Shown here: positions 1 through 5,478 of the stretch, in pieces
Position numbering within the stretch: position 1 is the first letter of the stretch
How the letters are laid out: every line of letters starts with the position of its first letter
Source of the DNA: Anaerolineales bacterium
GTDB taxonomy: Bacteria > Chloroflexota > Anaerolineae > B4-G1 > DUEL01
DNA length: 7,098 nt
Direction of reading: 5' to 3'
Assembly (NCBI GenBank): GCA_015662065.1
Contig: DQUX01000394.1
Coordinates: 1 to 7,098 of the forward strand
Program-made: the position numbers and the translations under genes
Notes under the pieces: model-generated
Seen by the model: the letters and a program-made list of their open reading frames with translations, nothing else
What the model was told of the DNA's origin: nothing
The model's database searches: none

Positions 1-231
1 GTCCCGCCGCCCACGGAACCCCCAGCGCCTCCCCCGGAACCGGAGGAGCCCGTCATCCCTCCCCCCGTCTACCACGTGGTGACCGTCAACGACACCGTCT
101 GGGGGATCTGCGAGCGGTACGGCATCACCCGGCCCCAGTTCTGGGAGTGGAACGGTCACCTGTGGGACGAGCGGAGCCTGCCCCGCGACCCCGTCTACAT
201 ACAGGAGGGCTGGCGGGTACGGGTAGGATGA
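1..231 (+). CDS. LysM domain protein, C-terminal part (5' end outside window)
   Basis: Frame 1 is open from the first base and stops with TGA at 229-231, leaving 76 visible residues. The first ~22 are a proline/glutamate-rich linker (PPPTEPPAPPPEPEEP). A single LysM-like domain follows, starting YHVVTVNDTVWGICERYGI and continuing through WEWNGHLWD to VYIQEGWRVRVG at the C-terminus. That order (start strand, D-T-hydrophobic-W-x-I helix, N-G turn, G-hydrophobic-R-V end) is typical of LysM modules, which bind GlcNAc-containing glycans such as peptidoglycan. The linker suggests a surface or secreted protein with the LysM at its end, but any signal peptide or catalytic domain lies upstream of the window. 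An internal cysteine (CERYG) is unusual for an exported LysM. The family call is fairly sure; the whole protein's role is unknown. Confidence 0.75.
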   Translation, partial: VPPPTEPPAPPPEPEEPVIPPPVYHVVTVNDTVWGICERYGITRPQFWEWNGHLWDERSLPRDPVYIQEGWRVRVG

Positions 232-234
232 CCC

Positions 235-263
235 TTGAAACCGGCCCCGTTTTGTGTTATCAT
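235..263 (+). promoter_or_regulatory. Sigma-70-type promoter for the 370-2357 genes
   Basis: A TTGAAA hexamer at 235-240 and a TATCAT hexamer at 258-263 are separated by exactly 17 bases. They sit just after the LysM stop codon, in a locally AT-richer stretch of otherwise GC-rich DNA. Transcription would start near 270, just at the beginning of the hairpin repeat, giving a leader of about 100 nt before the ATG at 370. Spacing and hexamers parallel the stronger promoter of the tRNA gene at 3170-3198. Predicted from sequence only. Confidence 0.5.
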
Positions 264-272
264 TAGCGACGA

Positions 273-346
273 ACCACAGGGGCATGGAGGACACGGAGAG
301 ACATTGTGAGCTTCGGGTCCCTCCGTGTCCTCCGCGTCTCAGTGGT
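273..346. repeat. Long imperfect inverted repeat of the 'GACACGGAG' family
   Basis: Two 26-nt arms, 273-298 and 321-346, are complementary at 21 of 26 positions and flank a 22-nt loop. The inner 13 bp (286-298, GGAGGACACGGAG, with 321-333, CTCCGTGTCCTCC) are perfect. The outer ends read ACCAC and GTGGT. A related element lies after the tRNA gene: GAGACGCGGAG at 3287-3297 matches the complement of part of the right arm, and GACACGGAG recurs at 3313-3321. Such ACCAC-...-ACACGGAG elements look like a dispersed intergenic family. Here it would form a stable hairpin in the leader of the gene at 370, ending about 13 nt before its ribosome-binding site. Confidence 0.65.
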
Positions 347-369
347 GAAATCACCCGTGGAGAAGATAA

Positions 370-735
370 ATGTATCCCGATAGCGAGATCCTCTTTCCCC
401 CCCGATGCATCCCCCATCTGCGTAACCTGCGCGGCGAGGAGTGGGCCCGGCTCATCGACCACCTGACCCGCCTGCCCGACCAGCACGAGGATGTGCTGGG
501 GTTCTCCCTGATGATGATCAAGCTGGGCAGTTGCCTCACCTGTGACCTGGATAGCTACCGAGCGTCGTTGGGCTGCTGCACCTGCGCCCGGCGGACCGTC
601 GCCGGGTTCAAGGGCTCGGATGCCGACATGGTCCGCCTCTTCGAGGAGGCCCGCGAGGAGGTACGGGAATACCTGGCCCAAGGGGACCTGCCCGTCGGGG
701 TGGCGGCCCTGGTCGAGCCCAAGGCGGCCCGTTGA
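370..735 (+). CDS. Small conserved-type protein with CxxC and CCxC cysteine motifs, function unknown
   Basis: The 121-residue protein starts at an ATG with a good ribosome-binding site (GGAG at 359-362, 7 nt upstream). It has no signal peptide or membrane helix, so it is probably cytoplasmic. Its N-terminus reads MYPDSEILFPPRCIPHLRNLRGEEW up to residue 25. A helical middle leads to C55-L-T-C58, then an S-Y-R-A segment and C69-C70-T-C72, followed by RRTVAGFKGSD and an acidic/basic helix (FEEAREEVREYL). With C13, six cysteines are available for a metal ion or iron-sulfur site; this is inference. I recall similar small uncharacterised proteins in Chloroflexota but cannot verify this. It ends 17 nt before the preferred hydrolase start and is probably co-transcribed with it from the promoter at 235-263. 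No function is proposed. Confidence 0.75.
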   Translation: MYPDSEILFPPRCIPHLRNLRGEEWARLIDHLTRLPDQHEDVLGFSLMMIKLGSCLTCDLDSYRASLGCCTCARRTVAGFKGSDADMVRLFEEAREEVREYLAQGDLPVGVAALVEPKAAR

Positions 736-752
736 GCTACTGTCCTCAGATC

Positions 753-2357
753 ATGCGGACACCGATCCTCCTCTTGAGCCTCCTGGCCCTCCTGAGCCTA
801 CTCGGCTGCGCTGCCTCTCCCTCGGAGATGCTCTTCGCCTGGACCGGGGAGGAGGAGCCGCCGGGGCAGGCTCGGGGCATGCTGCAACTGGCCGGCAATC
901 TCCTGCGCCCCCGGCCCCGCACCGCCCGCTATGAGCCGGTGGCCCACGCCGGGGTCAACCCCTTCGGCATCAACGTCTTCCTAGAGCAGGAGGTGGAGCC
1001 GGCCAAGCGGGAGCGGGCGATCCAGATGATCGCCGAGGCGGGCTTCCACTGGATCCGGCAGGAGTTCCCCTGGGAGGACATCGAGGTCCACGGCAAAGGG
1101 GACTTCGTGGACCGGCGGAACGACCTGGACGGGGACGGACAGCCGGACCCGGTGGACGCCTGGGCCAAGTATGACCAGATCGTGGACCTGGCCGAGGGGT
1201 ACGGCCTGGAGGTCATCGCCCGGTTGAGCAATCCCCCCGCCTGGTCCCGCGCCGACGGGGACGCCCGCGGCCCCTACGCTCCCCCCGACGACTTCGCCGA
1301 CTTCGGCGACTACGTCTACGCCGTGGCCTCCCGCTACCGGGGCCGCATCCGGTACTACCAGGTCTGGAACGAGCCCAATATCTACCCCGAGTGGGGGGAG
1401 CAGCCGGTCGATCCGGAAAGCTACACCCGCCTCCTCTGTCTGGCCTACCGGCGGATCAGGGAGGCAGACCCGGAGGCGGTGGTCATCAGCGGCGCGCTGG
1501 CCCAGACCCAGCAACTGGGCACCCGGGATATGAGCGACCTGGTCTTCCTGCAGCGGATGTACGAGGCCGGCGCGGGGGAGTGCTTCGACATCCTGGCCGT
1601 CAACGCCTACCTCCTCTGGTCCGGCCCCACCGACCACCGGCTCCGCCCCCTCACTCTCATCAACTACGCCCGCCCCCTCTACCTGCGGGATATGATGGTC
1701 ACCAACGGAGACAGCGCCAAGCCCATCTGGATCAGCGAGATGAACAGTAACGCCGTCCCCAACGACCCCTCCATCCGGGACCTGGGCCGGTATGGGCAGG
1801 TGACGCTGGAGCAGCAGGCCCGCTACGCCCCGCTGGCCTACCGGCGGGCGATGGAGGAGTGGCCGTGGATAGGGGTGATCAACTTCTGGTTCTTCAAGCG
1901 GGCCACCGACGCGGAGCGGGATCAGTCCTGGTACTATTTCCGCATGGTGGAGCCGGATTTCACCCCTCTCCCGGTCTACGACGCGATGCGGGCCTACATC
2001 GCCGGGCTGATTCCCACCCTGTACCCCGGCGCCCACCAGGAGGACCACTGGGCGCTGACGTATGAGGGAGCGTGGGAGGAGGTGGCGGATCCAGCGGCGG
2101 TGTTGGGGGCATACCGCCGGGCAGCGGCCCCCGGCGCGGCGGCGGCCTTCGTCTTTGAGGGGAAGCAGCTCACCCTGATCCCTGGCCCGGAGGGCGGGGA
2201 GATCGAGGTGACGGTGGACAACGGCCCGGTCCGCCGCCTGCGGCTGGAGGGGCAGCCGGTGCGGCTGTTCTCCTCCTGGCGGGGAAGGCGTCACCGGGTC
2301 CGCATCGTCGCCGTGACGGCCGGCGCGTCCATCGACGCCCTCACCATCCGCCCGTAA
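753..2357 (+). CDS. Lipoprotein clan GH-A glycoside hydrolase (GH39/GH5-like)
   Basis: A 534-residue exported glycosidase. The ATG at 753 is chosen over an in-frame TTG at 732 because it begins directly with a lipoprotein signal: MRTP, a leucine-rich core, then the lipobox L-L-G-C with acceptor C19. The TIM barrel spans about residues 72-415. YYQVWNEPN carries the probable acid/base E207 and IWISEMN the probable nucleophile E329, the spacing and strand context expected of retaining clan GH-A enzymes. INFWFFKR near the end of the barrel fits an active-site tryptophan strand. Residues 124-135 (D124, D126, D128, D132, D135 in DLDGDGQPDPVD) resemble a calcium-binding loop. The last ~105 residues look like a beta-sandwich, possibly carbohydrate-binding. 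The substrate cannot be read; polysaccharide or exopolysaccharide trimming at the cell surface is the reasonable guess. It follows the gene at 370 by 17 nt and converges on the deacetylase at 2401. Confidence 0.85.
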   Translation: MRTPILLLSLLALLSLLGCAASPSEMLFAWTGEEEPPGQARGMLQLAGNLLRPRPRTARYEPVAHAGVNPFGINVFLEQEVEPAKRERAIQMIAEAGFHWIRQEFPWEDIEVHGKGDFVDRRNDLDGDGQPDPVDAWAKYDQIVDLAEGYGLEVIARLSNPPAWSRADGDARGPYAPPDDFADFGDYVYAVASRYRGRIRYYQVWNEPNIYPEWGEQPVDPESYTRLLCLAYRRIREADPEAVVISGALAQTQQLGTRDMSDLVFLQRMYEAGAGECFDILAVNAYLLWSGPTDHRLRPLTLINYARPLYLRDMMVTNGDSAKPIWISEMNSNAVPNDPSIRDLGRYGQVTLEQQARYAPLAYRRAMEEWPWIGVINFWFFKRATDAERDQSWYYFRMVEPDFTPLPVYDAMRAYIAGLIPTLYPGAHQEDHWALTYEGAWEEVADPAAVLGAYRRAAAPGAAAAFVFEGKQLTLIPGPEGGEIEVTVDNGPVRRLRLEGQPVRLFSSWRGRRHRVRIVAVTAGASIDALTIRP

Positions 2358-2373
2358 CGTATATGCCTGCCCT

Positions 2374-2401
2374 GGGGTGGGACGGATACAAGGTCCGCCC
2401 C
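2374..2401. repeat. Short imperfect GC-rich palindrome between convergent genes
   Basis: GGGGTGGGAC at 2374-2383 and GTCCGCCCC at 2393-2401 can pair with one bulge and one G-U pair around an A-rich loop. It fills most of the 43-bp gap between the convergent stop codons of the hydrolase and the deacetylase. No T-tract follows on either strand, so it is a weak candidate for a two-way terminator, or it may be a member of a short dispersed intergenic repeat family. Confidence 0.3.
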
Positions 2402-3150
2402 TACCGACGGCGCCAATACCGCTCCGCCAGCCGACCCCCACCCACCTGCAGCCCATAGGCGCGGAGGTGTTCCGCCATCTCGGCCTCATCGGCCCAGAAA
2501 GTGCTGAGCTGGGAGCGGTAGCAGGCCACCGCTGCGATCTTGGCCTCCAACACCTCCTCATCCAGAAAGACCGGCTCAGGCTCCCACCTCGCTCCTTCCA
2601 GCGCCGCCTCCACCGCCCGGGGGTCCTCGGCGTAAGGGTACTCCTCGTAGTAGAGCAGCGGTCGGGCCGCCGCCTCCGCCGCCCGACGCACCAGCCGGTG
2701 GTCCACGTGGCCTCCTGCGCCCAGCGGCACATAAAGGGTCGCCGCCTCCGGCAGCGCCCCGATCCGGCGGGCCAGTTCTTTCAGGAGTGGTCCGTCCGCC
2801 GGATGGAGCGGCCCCCAGAGCGCCTCCCAGGTCGGGTATAGGAACGCCCCATCGGTTGCGGAGCGGTAGATGCACTCCGGCAGGTTCCAATGGGTGGGCT
2901 CTGCCCCCAGGAGCGCCAACGCCGCCCGGTCCTCCGCCCGTCGGGCCGCCGGCGCGTCCCGCCCCAGCCCCCATTGGTGGTGGAGCGCCTGCGCGAAAGG
3001 GGTAAGAGCCCCCGCCAGTCCCCCGGCAAAGACCGTCACCACCCGCACCCGCACCCCGGCCCGTACCTGGAGCCGGATCCGTCCGCCGCAGGAGAGGGCC
3101 ACGTCATCCAGGTGGGGGGAGAGGTAGATCTGTTCGACCATCGCGGGCAT
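2401..3150 (-). CDS. PIG-L/LmbE family deacetylase
   Basis: A 249-residue zinc-dependent N-acetylglucosaminyl deacetylase-type enzyme, probably cytoplasmic (no signal peptide). The N-terminal motif SPHLDDVALSCGG (residues 11-23) replaces the usual AHPDDE. H13 and D16 are expected metal ligands and D15 the expected catalytic base. The second motif, GGHVDH (146-151), matches the family HPDH; H151 completes the metal site. RRAEDRAAL near residue 70 is the family's conserved R-x-E-D helix. Length is typical. Family members remove acetyl groups from GlcNAc in glycolipids, mycothiol or bacillithiol precursors, or antibiotics; the substrate here is unknown. An alternative start, M4 at 3141, is equally possible because neither ATG has a strong ribosome-binding site. 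The gene is divergent from tRNA-Lys, with only 57 bp between the start codon and the tRNA. Confidence 0.88.
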   Translation of the reverse strand: MPAMVEQIYLSPHLDDVALSCGGRIRLQVRAGVRVRVVTVFAGGLAGALTPFAQALHHQWGLGRDAPAARRAEDRAALALLGAEPTHWNLPECIYRSATDGAFLYPTWEALWGPLHPADGPLLKELARRIGALPEAATLYVPLGAGGHVDHRLVRRAAEAAARPLLYYEEYPYAEDPRAVEAALEGARWEPEPVFLDEEVLEAKIAAVACYRSQLSTFWADEAEMAEHLRAYGLQVGGGRLAERYWRRR

Positions 3151-3169
3151 TGTACCCCGGTCCCGGAGT

Positions 3170-3198
3170 TTGACAACCCCCTGGCGGCGTGTTATACT
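3170..3198 (+). promoter_or_regulatory. Near-consensus sigma-70 promoter of tRNA-Lys
   Basis: TTGACA (3170-3175, perfect -35) and TATACT (3193-3198, five of six against TATAAT) are separated by 17 bases. The expected start at about 3205 lies three bases before the mature tRNA 5' end at 3208. On the other strand the same -10 region reads TATAAC (complement of 3191-3196). It could therefore also serve the divergent deacetylase gene with a leader of roughly 35 nt, though no good -35 is visible for that direction. Confidence 0.8.
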
Positions 3199-3207
3199 CC
3201 CTCCCGC

Positions 3208-3281
3208 GGGCCGTTAGCTCAGTCTGGCAGAGCAGGGGCCTTTTAAGCCTTTGGCCGCAGGTTCGAATCCTGCACGGCCCA
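3208..3281 (+). tRNA. trnK: tRNA-Lys (anticodon UUU)
   Basis: A complete 74-nt cloverleaf can be folded. The acceptor stem GGGCCGT (3208-3214) pairs with ACGGCCC (3274-3280), with discriminator A3281. The D stem is GCTC/GAGC. The anticodon stem GGGGC/GCCTT (3235-3239 with 3247-3251, two G-U pairs) holds loop CTTTTAA, giving anticodon TTT at 3242-3244. The five-base variable region is TGGCC, and the T arm is GCAGG-TTCGAAT-CCTGC. The CCA tail is not encoded (CTG follows A3281), so it must be added by CCA-adding enzyme. The gene reads AAA/AAG lysine codons and is driven by the promoter at 3170-3198. Confidence 0.95.
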
Positions 3282-3286
3282 CTGTA

Positions 3287-3353
3287 GAGACGCGGAGATG
3301 GGAAGACACGAAGACACGGAGAATACAGAGGAGGCAGGTATTCTCCGTGCCTT
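3287..3353. repeat. Second copy of the 'GACACGGAG' hairpin repeat family
   Basis: Begins with GAGACGCGGAG (3287-3297), the complement of part of the right arm of the repeat at 273-346. It continues through GACACGAAGACACGGAG to a hairpin whose arms are CACGGAGAATA (3315-3325) and TATTCTCCGTG (3339-3349). The two copies share motifs and an intergenic position but are not identical, as expected of a degenerate dispersed element. Confidence 0.55.
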
Positions 3354-3355
3354 TT
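3315..3355 (+). terminator. Possible intrinsic terminator after tRNA-Lys
   Basis: A perfect 11-bp stem (3315-3325 with 3339-3349) with a 13-nt loop is followed by CC and four T residues (3352-3355). It lies 34 nt past the tRNA 3' end. The T-tract is short and the structure is part of the repeat described at 3287-3353, so a terminator role is plausible rather than clear. Confidence 0.4.
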
Positions 3356-3431
3356 CGATAGGGGATAAGCCCTGCTGCTGGGACCTCGGGGGTCTCCAAA
3401 GCCTCCGGGCTCTGTTTGAGGGGGAGGGGGA

Positions 3432-3944
3432 ATGGTCCTGCCAATGTGGGCCTTCTGGGTCGCGCTGGGGGTGATGGGGATCGGGCTGATAGGGGTGATC
3501 CTGCCCGCGGTCCCCGGCGTGGGGCTGATCTGGATCGCCGCCCTGGTCTACGCCATCGCCGAGGGGTTCACCACCATCGATCCCCTCACCTTCGCCGCGC
3601 TGACGGTGTTGGGAGCGATCGGGGTGACGGCGGACATATGGGTGAGCCAGGCCGGCGGCAAACTGGGCGGGGCCTCCTGGCAGGCGCTCCTGACGGGGCT
3701 GGGCCTGGGGGCGGTGGGGTTCATCCTCGGGCTGGTGGCAGGGGGGATCGGGGCACTGCCGGCGGGGATGGTCGGTATGCTCCTGGGCATCCTCCTGGTG
3801 GAGTACCTGCGCCGGGGGGATTGGAAGGAGACAGTGCGGGTCGGGGCGGGTTGGGCCGCCGGCTGCCTCCTCTCCGGCGTGGTGCAGTTGTTCGTCAGCC
3901 TGACGATGATCCTCATCTTTGTCTGGCAGGCGCTGAGGGGGTAG
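3432..3944 (+). CDS. DUF456 family membrane protein
   Basis: A 170-residue, strongly hydrophobic protein. The segment GLIGVILPAVPGVGLIWIAALVYA near the N-terminus is the hallmark of the DUF456 family, which has no established biochemical role. Membrane helices are apparent at roughly residues 5-28, 30-48, 53-70, 84-117 (a glycine-rich double-length stretch, probably a hairpin) and 137-166. A glycine-rich segment around 74-81 (QAGGKLGG) separates the halves. The ATG at 3432 follows a strong purine-rich ribosome-binding site (GAGGGGGAGGGGGA); M5 at 3444 is a less likely start. It heads a + strand gene set: the next gene begins 3 nt after its stop. No convincing promoter is visible in 3356-3431, so transcription may continue from upstream or use a non-canonical promoter. 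Confidence 0.85.
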   Translation: MVLPMWAFWVALGVMGIGLIGVILPAVPGVGLIWIAALVYAIAEGFTTIDPLTFAALTVLGAIGVTADIWVSQAGGKLGGASWQALLTGLGLGAVGFILGLVAGGIGALPAGMVGMLLGILLVEYLRRGDWKETVRVGAGWAAGCLLSGVVQLFVSLTMILIFVWQALRG

Positions 3945-3947
3945 CCA

Positions 3948-4160
3948 ATGACACGACGAAGCAGCCGGCGACGGACAAGCCAGAGGGTCCTCCAAACCCG
4001 CGCCCCGCGTCGAGGGACGGTGATCGCGGCGGCGATCCTGTACGTGGTGGGCCTCTTCGGCTACGTGGGGTTCCTCACCCTGGACCGCGATCTTGCCGTC
4101 ACCGCCCTGGCCATCGCCGGGGGGCTGCTCCTCCTGGGCACCCTCCTCCGCGATCTCTAG
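3948..4160 (+). CDS. Small two-helix membrane protein, function unknown
   Basis: A 70-residue protein starting at an ATG 3 nt after the DUF456 stop codon. A GAGGGGG ribosome-binding site overlaps the end of that gene, so translational coupling is likely. The first 22 residues are very basic (MTRRSSRRRTSQRV...APRRG), and two hydrophobic helices follow, about 23-43 and 47-67, joined by a short LDRD turn. By the positive-inside rule the basic tail should be cytoplasmic and both ends inside. No family is recognised. Tight spacing and normal membrane-protein composition support a real gene rather than a chance frame. Confidence 0.65.
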   Translation: MTRRSSRRRTSQRVLQTRAPRRGTVIAAAILYVVGLFGYVGFLTLDRDLAVTALAIAGGLLLLGTLLRDL

Positions 4161-4191
4161 CCTCCTCTATCCTCAGGGACTCACCCCGCCT

Positions 4192-5067
4192 ATGATCCAT
4201 CCGGCCTTCCTGCTCTTCGAGGGAATAACCTACCTCCTCTTCATCGCCTGCCTGATCCACGCGGCCCGGCGGGGGCTTCCCTTCGTGGGTGAACTGGTAG
4301 GTGGGCTTCTCTTCGGTCTCCTGCTGGAGGTCGTGAACGTCCGTATGGGCGCCTATCACTACGGCCGCTTCCTGGTGATGCTGGGTGAGATTCCCCTGGG
4401 AGTGGGCGTCGGCTGGGCGGTCATCATCTACACCGCGATGGCGACCAGCGACCGGCTGGGGCTGACCCCCTGGACCCGCCCCCCGGCCGACGCACTGCTG
4501 GCGCTGAACATCGATCTGGCGATGGATGCCATCGCCATCCGGCTGGGAGAGGGGATGTGGGTCTGGTACTGGCAGGACCCGGCCCTGCGCTGGACCGGGG
4601 GCTGGTTCGGGGTGCCTCTCGGCAACTTCTACGGCTGGCTATACGTAGTCCTTCTCTACTCCACCTTCGTGCGGCTCCTCCGCCACGCAGGGAAGCGACA
4701 GGGATGGGGTTCCTGGTGGGGCGTGATCTACCCGCTGCTGGCAGTCCTTCTCTCCGAGCCATCCCTCTACGGGGTGCTGCGGCTCTCGGCCGAGCTGACC
4801 TACGGCAGAGGGCTGCCCGATTGGCCCTTCCTCGCCGTCCCCCTTGGCCTGGCGCTGGGGGCAGTGCTCGGGTGGGGCCGACCCCGGCCCACCGGGCGGC
4901 CGACCGGGTGGGTGGTGCCGGCCGTGCCGCTGGTCTTCCATCTCTTTTTCCTGGGGACGATGGCGGTCTTCCCCCTGGCCGGTTGGACCCCCTGGCTGGT
5001 GGCGGTCTCGCTGGCGATGCTGGGGATCGGCCTCTGGGTGCACCTGGGCGTCGGTCGGCGGGCCTAG
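4192..5067 (+). CDS. Carotenoid biosynthesis protein (CruF/DUF422 family)
   Basis: A 291-residue polytopic membrane protein with about eight hydrophobic segments. Family-type motifs are visible in order: E46-x2-N49 in a helix, P68-x-G-V-G-x-G-W, D108-x3-D112 (NIDLAMDAIAIRLGEGMWVW), and GGWFGVPLGNFYGWL (136-150), closely matching the G-V-P-x2-N-F-x-G-W signature of DUF422 proteins. Characterised relatives hydrate the terminal double bond of acyclic or monocyclic carotenoid ends (CruF type); the substrate here is inferred only. The ATG at 4192 is preferred over an in-frame upstream GTG/ATG extension to 4093, which would overlap the 70-residue gene and adds a proline/serine-rich non-membrane leader. 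The ribosome-binding site is weak (AGGGA about 15 nt upstream). The gene lies 31 nt after the small membrane protein in the same direction. No other carotenoid genes are in the window. Confidence 0.8.
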   Translation: MIHPAFLLFEGITYLLFIACLIHAARRGLPFVGELVGGLLFGLLLEVVNVRMGAYHYGRFLVMLGEIPLGVGVGWAVIIYTAMATSDRLGLTPWTRPPADALLALNIDLAMDAIAIRLGEGMWVWYWQDPALRWTGGWFGVPLGNFYGWLYVVLLYSTFVRLLRHAGKRQGWGSWWGVIYPLLAVLLSEPSLYGVLRLSAELTYGRGLPDWPFLAVPLGLALGAVLGWGRPRPTGRPTGWVVPAVPLVFHLFFLGTMAVFPLAGWTPWLVAVSLAMLGIGLWVHLGVGRRA

Positions 5068-5459
5068 CGGCCCCCTTTCCCCCCTACCCGCCCCAGGAAA
5101 CGGCCCTGGTCCACCACGACCCGCTCGTGGGTCGCCTCTCCCACCTTCTCCACCTTGTCCCACGCCTCGATATGGAAGGTGAGGCGGCGACCCTCCACCG
5201 CCACCAGTTCCGCCCGCGCCCGCACTTCCATCCCCACAGGGGTCGCCGCCAGGTGGTGCACGTCGATGCGAACCCCCACCGAGGTCCGTCCCGGCGGCAG
5301 GCTCCCCTCCAGGGCCGCCACCGCCGCCCGCTCCATCAGCGCCACCAGCGCCGGGGTGCCCAGCACTGCCACCGTGCCGCTCCCCAGGCGGGCGGCCGTC
5401 AGTTCGCGGGTCACCTCGCACACGGCCTCACCGGTCAACCCCGGCTCCAGCCCATCCAT
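5064..5459 (-). CDS. FlK-like hotdog thioesterase
   Basis: A 131-residue single hotdog-domain protein of the fluoroacetyl-CoA thioesterase (FlK)-like family, probably a cytoplasmic homodimer that hydrolyses an acyl-CoA thioester. T35 (in LGTPALVALME), E43 and H69 (in RIDVHHLAATPVG) have exactly the 8- and 26-residue spacing of FlK's catalytic T42, E50 and H76. G62 matches FlK G69. The hallmark ATPVG turn and late strands (RLTFHIEAWD, GEATHERVVV) are present. The ATG at 5459 has a close GGTGAGGTGAGGG ribosome-binding site and begins 19 nt after the glycosyltransferase stop, implying one transcript. Its TAG overlaps the opposing carotenoid gene's TAG in CTAG (5064-5067). Activity on fluoroacetate is not implied; most relatives are uncharacterised. 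Confidence 0.85.
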   Translation of the reverse strand: MDGLEPGLTGEAVCEVTRELTAARLGSGTVAVLGTPALVALMERAAVAALEGSLPPGRTSVGVRIDVHHLAATPVGMEVRARAELVAVEGRRLTFHIEAWDKVEKVGEATHERVVVDQGRFLGRVGGKGGR

Positions 5460-5478
5460 CCCTCACCTCACCGATGCG

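Noticed and set aside
254..466. 70-residue + strand frame over the promoter and repeat at 235-346
   Set aside because: It starts inside the promoter -10 region, spans the hairpin repeat, and overlaps the better-supported gene at 370 in another frame.
732..752. TTG start extending the hydrolase by seven residues
   Set aside because: The extension (MSYCPQI) puts polar residues and a cysteine before a textbook lipoprotein signal that begins at the ATG at 753.
981..2732. 583-residue - strand open frame across the hydrolase and into the deacetylase
   Set aside because: It is antisense to the clear GH-A gene and overlaps PIG-L in another frame. Its composition (proline, glycine, valine, histidine rich) shows no domain; a typical long shadow frame in high-GC DNA.
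3372..3420. Small hairpins (for example AGCC-TCCG-GGCT) before the DUF456 gene as a riboswitch
   Set aside because: Stems are four or five base pairs in GC-rich DNA and no known riboswitch core can be recognised.
3243..3995. - strand frame ending in QWAVQDSNLRPKA, with relatives on both strands over the tRNA
   Set aside because: The tail is antisense translation of tRNA-Lys, a well-known source of spurious 'DSNLRPKA' and 'GRAGFEPAAKG' proteins in databases; the rest is antisense to the DUF456 gene.
4093..4191. 33-residue N-terminal extension of the CruF-like protein
   Set aside because: It overlaps the 70-residue membrane protein gene and adds a Pro/Ser-rich leader; MIHPAFLLFEGITYLLF at 4192 is a natural membrane-protein start.
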